This document shows positions 47,701 to 59,700 of a stretch of DNA of 64,000 nt, one piece after another (within the stretch, counting starts at the first letter, position 1; every line of letters begins with the position of its first letter). The translations under genes were made by a program, and so were the position numbers. The notes under the pieces were generated by a model. It was not told where the DNA came from. It searched no databases and worked only from the letters and a program-made list of their open reading frames with translations. The stretch is from positions 34,648,559-34,712,558 of the forward strand of contig NC_079476.1 in the NCBI RefSeq assembly GCF_026230105.1, read 5' to 3'. This DNA comes from Diorhabda sublineata. Taxonomy: Eukaryota > Arthropoda > Insecta > Coleoptera > Chrysomelidae.

Positions 47701-50700
47701 AGGCGGCGGTAGTTGCTTGAAAAATACCACTGCATATTAACATTTCTAATGGCTCGCAATTGCAAGAAGAGGTTTGTTATTACTGACTAGTTTCTACGTT
47801 ATTACGTCTCATCAGAGTGGTATACCAAACTCTCATTCAGGCTAGATACCCGAGTTGGCAACGTCAAAGATTATCGCTATTTGGTTCACGTAGTTAAAAA
47901 TTAGAATACATAAAAATAAATGATTTCACAGTAAGTGCACAATCTATACATCATACGTTTCAAGTTTAAAGACGCCACGTTGTTTAGTCTTTGTTTGGCA
48001 ACCATCAATAGTGAACGTTTGGTTATAGCCATGTGATACAATGCTTTTATTTGAAAAGCGTTGGCCCAACCAGTATAAAAGCTCAATTAGATTCTACTTT
48101 GGGTGAGACTGCTTCTTAGCAGACATAGTAGGTATTTCAAAAAGTGCGGTACATCGCATATTAACATGAGAAAGCTGTGCGCAAGATGGGTGCCTCGTTT
48201 GCTCGCAATGGAACAACAACAGCGTCGTGAAGATGTTTCACAGAAATAAAGACAAATTTTTGCGTCGTTTCATAACCATGGATGAAACGTGGGTCCATCA
48301 CTTTCCACCGGAAACAAAAGAACAATCAAAACAATGTGAGAACTGGCTTCAAAGAAGGCAAAGACCGTTCCATTTGCAGGCAAGGTCATGGCGTCGGTTT
48401 TTTTGAATGCGCGTGGGAAACTTTTCATTGACTACTTTGAAAAAAGGAAAAAGTATCAACGGCGAGTATTATGCGAACTTATTACAACGTTTGAGCGAAG
48501 AAATCAACAATGAAGAAGTGATGTCGTCATTTAATGGCTATTTTGAGGAGCTTGAAGATTCTTATTATAAAAAGGATATCGAACTTGATGAACATAGCTG
48601 GGAAAAGTATATGGAGCTAAAAGAAGATATTTTTGTATTGGACTAGATACTGGAATCATCTTCGTATATTATATAGAATATAAATCTAACTATAAGTATG
48701 TTAGAAAATTTCAATATTTACGTAGATAGATAGATTGTATAACTTTTGATAGATAAATTAAATATATTGAAATATATAGGTAACCACATTTGGTATTAGC
48801 ATTTTTATTCAACGTAATTATTTCATTAATCTAGTTCAGGTTTTACATCGAGTTTTTATATGGCCATGCTTTTTATGGGAACGATATGATAATATAAATG
48901 AAAATGTCATTAAATTACTAATTAATTACTAACAAAGTGTGTGAGAAAATTTCAGAAGTTTGCTTCTAGATCCAATAATTTACGTTAAATATTAAGTGAA
49001 TATTTAGTAATGTTAACAACTCCTCAGGGGGCTTCGGATTTTTTGCCAAGTACTAGTGTAATTTGGAACTTCTGGAACCATTGGTGATATTTATACTGAA
49101 CATCCTGTTTACACTAATTAACACTCACAATTACACTTTCTGACGCGCGTTTCGATAACCAAGTTATCGTCTTCAGAGACTGAAGGTAAACAGTTCAGCG
49201 TCAGACAGTTTAATTGTGAGTGTTGGTGTAGTGGTAGTGTGAACAGTGTGTTCAGTAAGTTCGAATTTGGCAATCTTGAAGTATGTCATGTCACTTGTCA
49301 TATATTTATTTCACGTAAATAAAAAGTAGGGTAACTATGTACAAAAAGAGAAACGGTACTATAGAGAAAAAAGGTCGTTTTCCGGAGATGGTCGTGGTAT
49401 ATTATATGGAGCTGGCGCTGGATAGAATAGTTAGCGACTGACAGGAAAGGGACTCACAAAATGATACTACTCACAGAATAATTGAAGAAGAAAGCTAATT
49501 CTGATTCTTCTCGAATTTTATATATGTATACAAAAATAAAATTGTAACAAAATAAAATAAACATGTTATACGTCCATTGTATTCAATGTAGAATGATCAG
49601 GATTTAACTCTTATAGATACTCTCTATAGTCTCACCGAAATTGGGCGGTTTTATTCTATATTTGAGGCGTAGAATTCCAAAACCAGCCAAGTCCAATTCG
49701 AAGATTTTTTTTAGGTAAATTAATTTTTTTTTCTAGAAAATTTTGTATTGCTGTTAGAGGACTGGTATCTAAGTGGCAAAGAAAAAAAAAGAAGAGACAA
49801 CATCAGCTGTTCAATGACCTTTTTCGGCCAGCTGTGAAAAATTTTTAAAAATGGACTTGGCTGGTTTTGGAATTCTACGCCTCATTTACTCCACGAAGAA
49901 AACTGTCTCCTTTATATGAGTAATGGAATGAATCTATCTGCCAAATGTATGTGAATTTTTGACAGATGACTTTAGAGACCATATATTTAATACTCCTATA
50001 TTAACAGTTCCTTTAAGCGGCTGGTGTTCTGACTAAGCGAAACAGATAGTGTATTGTTCTTTCTCTATTTCCAGGGCTTCAGTCAGTTTTGTACATTGTT
50101 TCTAATACCAATACTTTAAATAATTCTCAAATATGCACATTATAGATAAATATAGTTTTAAAAAACATGTTTTTTAGTTTCTTCACTCTTTAGTTTCATA
50201 TGTTAAACTATATTTATTTAAATGATATCGCCCTCGTATAATGGCTTCGCTGCTTATATACCAACATCTCGTCGAAACTTGTATCGAGCCGTAACTGTAT
50301 AGTTGGTAAGCTTGTCGAAGTGCTTGATTTCCAACACGGAGAACGACGTTTTTATAAAATAATCCACTTGCTCTTAGTCCAAACGAAAGTTACAAACAAG
50401 CTCACAACCAAACCCACATACAGGAGAAGCTAAAATAAGCGAGTTGATAAAGTGTCTCGAAGGAGAGAGAAAATGAATATTATCGGCACCATAACGTTGG
50501 GACATTCTTTCCTATACCAACTATCCATGAGGTTCTTTGGGGCTTTGATTGGATGGATATTTAAATATTAATATTTCCAAGTATTTTACAAGAATGTCAG
50601 TATAAGATGCTATGATCATTACTTTACTGTAATTCTCCAATTCACTCATATAATACGAGTATCGGCCTCTTCATGATTGCATGCAAAATCTTATATCGAT

Positions 50701-53700
50701 ATATTTTACAATAGAGCTATTTATTAATTGAAAGGAAAAATATTTTTTGTTATATACACTTTCTTATCGCGCAAAAATGATGCCACACAATTGTTAGACC
50801 AATATTCAGTTAAAAAATCAATCAGGGCTTCTTTAAATCTAATATTACCTTAAAACTCGAAGAAAGCGACATTAAGTCTATGGAAAATGTACATGAGTCT
50901 TTCTCTCTTTACTCCAAAATAGTCCTTGACTAGCCTTGTTACATGAATACTAATAGTATAGGGCTTGAAGGAATATAAAGTATCGCGCCAGGCATTTGTC
51001 ACTAGAATAGAAGTGGCACTAATGTTTTTTCTTAATAAGAAATGTTTAAACTTTAATTCGAAGCGGTTACTCGATAGTTACGGTAACGCAACAAAAATAA
51101 ATTCAAAAAAGTGTCGTACAATGGTATTAGCACTAGATTTAATAAGGCGCTTGCTAATAATTATTTTTTACTTACTCGAAACTAAATTTTAAAATCAGTT
51201 TCAAGCGGTTACTCGGTAGGTACAGTTTATGTCCAAAAAATGTACCGTAGAAAAAATATAACAATATTGTGCACCATATTTACCCAGGCACTAAACTCGA
51301 TAGAGCAGGCTTTATGCAGCCAGCTCTCGCTCTATAATTTGGCTGGTGAACCGGAAACCTACAACACCGAGGATCGACGAGGTGGGAAGAAACATCGTAA
51401 CGAAATTGTTGCCAACTTTTAAAAATGTGATTTTCCACGAAACCACCCTCGTATGTAGGAATTTCAAGCACATTTCAAGCAGATTTAGGCTGTATATATA
51501 CTAATATATTTTACGATTAAATCAGATTATCATCTTACTGGTTAATAACATTCACGTAAATAAATAATAATAATAAGATGTTATAGACTCAGCCTTTTAT
51601 GCCAAATACTCATTTAATCAAATGAGTTTTTAAAATCAATTTATATACTTTTTGTATTTAGATATTCGCGTTCGTTTGCGTGACAATGTAATTATCTATT
51701 ACTTTGTATAAATTCTCTACCTTCCCTATATTCATCCCACATCATAATGACATTAAGTAGGTGACTGTAACGTGCCATTACTCTTCGAGTCTATACTAAA
51801 AAACAAACTGTGACACTGACCTAGTATTTTTATTCAATTATTGAAAGTTCAGGTGACCATTACAATTCGAAGCAAATCAATCTTGACTAGAAGTTACTTG
51901 ATGTGTGTCCAGACCAAGGTTGAAATATTTATGTTATTGTTTATTATTATAAAATCAGACAACTTAAATAAAAAGCAAACAGTAATTTGAAAGTATCAAG
52001 TGTTGTGTGATTTTGTTTATATTTTTTTTTGAAATGCGACCAATTATTTTTACAAAATATTCAATTTCTAATTTTTTTCGTAACAAAGTTATTCCCTCCA
52101 ACGTAATTTCCATCACAACTAATACATTTGTCCCATAACATTTTTTGTACGCATATGCTCCTTCCCCGTTTTTTAATATCTTTAATATAATGGAATCGAT
52201 GCCTCTTTTTATTTGTGAGAATTAGAAGAAGTCACACTGAGCCAAATCAGGGCAGTAAAATGCATGGAATAGTAAAAACTGTTGAACGTGCAATGTCAGT
52301 GGTAAAACCAATCTCCCGTTAAGTTCAAATCGGGTCTTTGTGCACAATGTTTTCAACTGACAGGGGCAACAAACATTGATTACGTTTTTAGCATCAAAAA
52401 TGCGAATCAGCATTGACTTGACTGTAGCTTTGATTTTGGGTCATAACAATAGCACCATGACTCATCACTACTCAGTAATTATAGAAAATCTTCCATTAAA
52501 ATTCTATTAAAAAAGCTCTAAGATAACCCCACAGGTTCTTGATCAATTCTCAATTGACAGTCTATGAGAATTTATTCAATCATCGATTCTGGTTAATAAT
52601 AATGTTATAGACGTCGTCAACAACGAGGGTTTCCATCAATCGACATGTCATCATTTTTAAATTGTACAAACCACTCGTAAACTTGAATTTTTTCCAATAG
52701 CGTTTGTAAGTTGTTTTCAACATTATAGCTGCGTGTTCTTTAATTAAACTTCTTCTTCTTCCTGCTGTGTAGAGGCATCATTGCCTATTTTTCTTCACAT
52801 CATTGCCTCTGTTCAGTTACCTGGAAGGTTATCACTCCATCTTTTCCTAGGTCTTCAAAGGCTTCTTTGTCCTGCTGGTGATTTGTCCCTTGATATTTTC
52901 ACAATTCGTTCATGAGGTCAATGTGCTTATTCCATTTTATCTTTCTATCCAGTACCCATTCATTGATGTTATCTATCCCGCATGTTTGTCTTATGTTTTC
53001 ACTTCTTTCTCTATCCATTAGTGTTCTTCCCGCTATTCTTCGAACTATTTTCATTTCTGTAGTCTCCAATATACGTTTCGTTTTAGAGGTCTCAGGTCAG
53101 GTCTCTGCTGCATAGGATAATATAGGTCTGATTGCGGTCTTGTATATGCGGGCTTTTGCTTTAGTTCGAACGTATTTATTTCGCCAGATTGTGTCTTTTA
53201 GTTATGCTGCTGCTCTTGATGCTCTTGTAGCTTGGTTTCTTACTTCCGTCTCCAAGTCCCCGTGTCCAGATATTTCGATTCCCAGATATTTAAAATTCAT
53301 TTCCTGGTGTATTATTTTTGTTATCCACTACAACCTTACATTTGATCGGTGTCTTGGAAGTAACCATTAATTTTGTTTTTGCCGCTGATATTACTTTATT
53401 GAAATTTTTTGCTGTTTTGTTAAATTGGTACAGCAGCCTTTGCAGATCGTCCTCGTTCTCCGCCAACCGCATCGTTTGCATTAATTAAACTTGGCATCAT
53501 AAAAAACGAAGCAAATACAAGTATCGCTAGCAAAAAACTAACTGCTGATGACCAAATTAAGCCACGCAGATATCACACAACGACACTGAACTAGTAATGA
53601 GTGTCGCTATCTAAATTCTCGTGCAAAAAATGTGTATTAAGGCCCACGACAACGCCCTTTCGATTATTATTTACTTTTCTAATGAATTTACAACCGTTAA

Positions 53701-56700
53701 GCCACCGTTTACTAATTATACTGTTTAAAAACTAATACTATTATTTTCTTCTAATGTTAAAGCATTTCTAGTGCTTCAAACGGATTTCTTTTCCATTATT
53801 TTACCAAACTTGATTCGTGTTGGGTTATTTTCTACATCTTCTTTGTGCGCTTTTCTAGATTTTCACGTTTCACCAAATTGTTTTCTTTGAATCCATCATT
53901 TTCTTTCTATCTATCCTTGGATAATTAATCGAAGTATATGATAGTTATTCTTCCTCATTTCGCACAAAGACAAATAAACAATTCTCGGTTTTTACCAAAT
54001 ATTCCAATTGAATCGTTCGAGGTCAATAAAATACCATTACTATTAAAATTTTCCCGACTTATATTTAGAATAAGAATTTTTTCTATGTGATAAATACCTA
54101 TATAAATATAATATAAATGTACTAACCTCCTTCTGAAGCAGTTCGATATTCTTCATCGCTTGAAGCTAGTAAAGATCTCGGCGTTGATGGAGAAATCGGA
54201 CTTTCCACTGGTACGACGCTATCTGTACTTAAATTGGCAGCTTTCCTCAGTGCTTGCAACCAATTACATCTTATACCATGCGTAACTGCGCATAACACCA
54301 AAGAAGGACCTGCCCATTGTATTTCGAAGCCATATTTTGAGGAAGTAGATACTTCAATACAATTGGTTACCGATGAAAGTTCTATTGTAAGCTCTGGATT
54401 GTTCTGTTCGTCCTGATCTTGGTAAATTTGAATTGTAGGGCAGCATAGGACTATCCATCTGCGTACCCAATCGGAATCGGAATTTTTCTGCCACAACCAT
54501 CCCTGAAAATAAGTTGCACTAGTGAGATCAAGTACCAAAGTAGATCGCGATATATAAATATCGGTATATGGCGATAATGTGGCAACTGTTTACAAGTGAT
54601 ATGAGTGATTTAAAAGTAAAAATGGGTCAGTTAAGGAAAGATAGTGGACAGATTTTTTCGTTCAAACAGTTTACTAGAAGGTTTACGATTCGGTGTGCAA
54701 AGGGGCTAAAATTAAAGGCTAAAATACAGTATATGGAAGCCATCTCGAAAAGTATCTAGGAATATATTCAATTTTGGGATAAGTGCTTTGAAGGATTGAA
54801 GGATTCAAATAATATGTTACCTTTCTCATTCGTTTTTAATAAAATTATTCGTCATATTTTCTATTCCATCTCGTGGTTTTGGTATTAATAAGAAGGAATG
54901 ATTGAAAGTGAACGATTTTTACCGATTTAAAGCTTATTAAATGAAACAATAAAGACTTTCTGGGCGGGAAACGCATAAGAAAACTAAATTCTTCAATGTT
55001 TGACTTCATTTGAAATGTTCACCTTCATACATTTAGACATGCATTCGACCCATAATCGATTATAACCGACAAATGAACCCCATGCGTGACTCGAACCATT
55101 AATTCTGGTAACAAAGATACCAATTAAGTGCTTCCATAATTCCTGGTTTAATAGAGGATCTTTTTATCAAACATAAACCCTTTTTGGCCTAACCAATTAT
55201 TACTTAGTTTTACTTGACAACTCTCCGTTCGTCATCAAGTAGTCACCACTCTCCCCAAGTCGATTTTGCAGCAATTGGTATATTATATTCGTGTAGTTGA
55301 ATATAGCCCGCATAAAGCAATCCAAGCCCTGCAGGGAACAAATCCTATATCAAGATCATTCAATCATATAGCCAAATTCATATAAAAAATAATGAAAACC
55401 CTCGAAATTGTTTTTCAATGACTAGTGAAGGAGGAAGAAGTTTTCACAACAGTCCTCAAATTCGTGAGGTATTTAAGATTTTTTTTCCTTAAGACAGAAT
55501 TTATTATTAATTTGATTCGGTACTTTTCTAGAACATTAGAAGCATGCGTATTGTATAAACAGTCTCAAGCTGACACTTTATTATCAAAAATTTTGATAAA
55601 TTGAAATTATTTGTATAACAGCCAAATAGATATAGAAGAATCAGCAAATATTGCTTGTCTGTCCCTACTACCAGGGAAAATTGATGAAGAAGTATAAAGT
55701 AACGCATCCATACTTCAAGCAAACAAAGATTGCTACTCCAGTTTCATAAACCGTGCTTTTGGCGTACATTCACGAAAAAACTGCAATAGTATAGTCCCAT
55801 AGAGAATATAGTGTGGATAGACTACCCTGTTCATAGAGGAAAACATATTCTAAAGTCTAAACTAAATATAAAGTGTTTTTTAAGTAAATAAATTACATGT
55901 TTTATATGGAATACAGTTTTGCTGTTCAAGGGTGGTAGTTGACTTACAGCCCAGCCCGTCACCAAAGATAATCTATATCTTTTTGACAATAATTGTTACT
56001 TACGTTTCTCCAAACAGTGTTTACAAATAAAGAAGAAAAAATGCTTCACAAAATGTAAGCCATAATCGTACACAGACAATCAAAAAGTTGAATGAATTCG
56101 GGAAACTTTGAATCATTAATGCATCGAATCGTATTTCCCAAACTTGGGATATATACCTCAATTGCGAGACGACATTACAAATCATGAAGTTCTAGCACAC
56201 AACTTTCTCTAAATTTGAGAAGTGGTAAGATGACTTACAGCCCGTCACCAAAGATAATCGATACCTCGAAACGATGTTTACAAACAGAATCTAACGCCAT
56301 CATCGTTTTCAGACAACCAAAAAGTTGAACGGATTGGGGAAACTTTGAATTGGGGAAACTTTGAATCATTAATGCAACAAATCGTAATTGATGCCCAATC
56401 TCAATTGCGAAAAGATATTACAAATCATGAAATTTTATCACATAAGTTTCCCTAAATATAAAAAAACGGTTGCAAACTTTGTTCATAAAGATTATAGCAA
56501 CTATCAAGCGCCGAAGAGAATTTAGGAAATTTTGTTTTTTCGTGACAATACTCGATAAGGCAAACCGCACTTATGGACTCCCTAATTAATTCAACTAGGA
56601 GGTTTTCTCCTCATCCGTCCTATACTTTCGATCTCACACCTAGTGATTGTTTCCCAGAATAAAGAGCTGCCTAGACATACAGCGTTTTGACGACAACGAT

Positions 56701-59700
56701 GTAGAACGATATAGAAAATGTAGAAGTTTAGTTGTTCTTTCGGGATAACAATTATGTCCTTGTTGATATAAAATGAACGAATCTTTCGAAAAAATAGTAA
56801 ATGAAAGAGATATGACATTTTCTTCTATCAGTTGGTAGATTGATGCGAACGTAATACATTCTTAAAAGTAATAGTAAAAAATAATCATCATTCAAAAAAT
56901 TTATAGTTTTGTTAACGGTTTGTCACACTCCGTAGCATAAGCTATTACTGCATCTACAATAATTTGATATTCACTTTAGCAATTGACCGATACCTATATT
57001 ATTAGAGCAACTGTTCTGTAACTAGTCTCTGCACTTCTTATTTTATATTTGATGAAAGTATGCGGTGCAATGACCAATAATCGCCCTTCTTGTACCAAGT
57101 AACTGGACCATACGCAACTGATTTTATGAATGAGGAAGTAAAATGAGTGATTGCTGAAGTAAAATAGCAAAAATTGTAATGAGAATGAGTTAAATAATTG
57201 CTTGGAAAGCAGTTAACTTAAGTATTACGGTAACGAGATTTGTAATATAATTTTGTTGATGGAAAATAGTACCATTAAACAATTTATAATCAAAGTGCGG
57301 ACTTCCTAGTCTACCATAAACTCATGTTATACAGGTCTCTCGAAAGCTGTTTATTTTTTTATAGAGATGACTAGAAGATTAATGAAAATCATTCTCGGAA
57401 GATCACGTAAAACGAATTGTTATAAGTTGTTTAATTTTTGAAAATTAAAGTCAGATAATAATTTTAAATATATAATTAATAAATCGGTCAAATATAGCGT
57501 TTTTCAATACACAGGGATCTCAAAGGTTACGCATCCGCAAAAAAATAGAAAAATGAAAAACTAAAAAACCTATAACATTATTTACATCTCATAATCACTT
57601 CCGAATAATTGGGGTTATTAATGTTATTATCACTGATAAAATAGACAACACCTGCGGTGGGTTTTTGAGACATGGATTGGAAGAAGACGCTTCGTTGAAT
57701 GACCTGCAATATCGATAATTAAATTAAATCTGATCGCTCAAATCGAGGCCAAATAGTCAAACGAACATACAAGTGAAACTAATAAAATCGTGTTAATAAA
57801 CAATTATAGATAATATTTTTATGTAATATCTTGAGTAACAATAATGTCATACTCAGGTTGATTTATAAGAATGAGTACAAATAAGTACGAAAAAATAAAT
57901 CGACGACTGAAAAAATATCAAAGCGTGTGTTTGAAACTGAGATAATAAAATTCCAATTATTGAATACTTTTTAAATGGATAATAAATACAATTTTAATCC
58001 TCAACACTTACTTTGAAGTACCTATCAAGATGATTCATTCCAATTACTACTGTGCCTAACGATAAGTTGATAAATTTGAAATGCTGTATCTTGTCTGTTA
58101 ATGAAAACGCAGAATAAAAAAAGAAAACGAATAATATTCCACTTTTTATCTATACGTTCTAACGTTTTTATTACTTTAAGATTCATAAACTGCTGTAAGA
58201 ATAAAGCAAATTTTAATTTCAGACGTCACAGAGATTTACTAAATCCCGAATACTACCAAGGATTTTTATTCATTCGTTTTTCACTTTGAATAACTGAGTT
58301 AGATAAATTAAATTAGCATCAAAGTCAAAATAACTCGAAATATACGAGGATAGTTCCAGAAGTAGCCATCAATAGTGAACGTTTTCAGTGAATTTGTAAT
58401 TTGGAAAAAATTGGTCAACGTAATATGATACAATACTTTTATTTGAGATGTCTCAACCCAACCTATATAAAAGCTGAACTAGATTCTACTTTAGGTGAGA
58501 CTGCTCCTTCGTTATCAACAGTAAAATATCGTGTAGCAGCGTTTAAACTAGGGCGTACGACTCCAGAAATGTTGAAGAACATCCACAAAGCGGTACTGAA
58601 TGAGCGAGCCAGCAGTTATACAGGGTGCGGCAGCATAACTTCCTTTTTTAAAAAGTTCGCCATTTAGTCGGTAGATGTCGTAACGGAGTGCTAGTGGTCT
58701 CGTTCGAGAGGGGGGACTATAAAGTTTTGTTTCGGCACAGTTCAGTCGCCATCATGCGTTGGAACAGTGAGGAGCGTGCGTTTGCCGTTGAGGTTTACTT
58801 TTCGAGCGGATGTTCTGTGATCGCAACCCAGCGCGCCTTTCGGAATCGCTTTAATTTAGCCCCCTTGGTCCCTGTCCCGGACCGGAAATCAATTGTTACG
58901 TGGGTCACTACGTTCAGACAAACTGCAAGTGTGACAAGACGAAGAACTGGAGTCCCTCGGCCCATTAGATCACCGGAGAACATTGAGTTAGTTAGAACTT
59001 CAGTGTTGCGATCACCACGGCGTTCTGCGCGCAAACATGCGTCTGTCCTTGGACTTTCCGATCGTTCTGTGAGGAGAATACTTCATGATGATCTTCATTT
59101 TCATCCATACAAGATGACAATTGTGCAGGAACTTTCTGAACGTGACTTCAATTCTCGGAGGAACGCGTGTGAGGTTTTTCTGGAAGTCGTTCCTGAGGAC
59201 GCTATTGTTTTTTTTAGTGATGAAGCCCATTTTCATTTGTGTGGATCCGTAAACAAACAAAACATGCGCTACTGGGCTGATACCAATCCTCGACAATTGC
59301 ATCAACGGCCTTTGCATTCACCTAAAGTCACAGTGTGGTGTGCAATTTACTCACGTGGAATTATTGGTCCCTGGTTCTTTGAGGAAAATGAAGTCACAGT
59401 GACAGTGAATTCGCACCGGTATGTAAACATGTTACAGGAATTTTTTTTCCCACGGCTAGATGAGTTGGACTTAGGGGACACTTGGTTCCAACAAGACGGA
59501 GCAACGGCACACACTTCAAGAACATCGATGGCTGTTTTGAGGGAACACTTCCCAGAGCGCCTTATCTCAATTAGGGGCGATTTGGAGTGGCTAGCCCGCT
59601 CTCCCGATTTGACCCCTTGTGATTATTTCCTATGGGGTTTTTTGAAATCCCGTGTGTATGTGAACCATCCAAGGACCCTACAAGATTTGAAGACGAACAT

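Larger units (their letters stand above)
43932..54126. other. Large outspread intron (about 10.2 kb)
   Basis: Contains mariner, Penelope and LINE remnants plus MITEs, listed separately. Stretches between them (44060-45240, 46490-47290, 49900-52040) show no gene that I can support. Confidence 0.5.

Noticed and set aside
59012..59317. Minus-strand ORFs over the intact DD41D gene
   Set aside because: Shadows of the full-length transposase on the plus strand.
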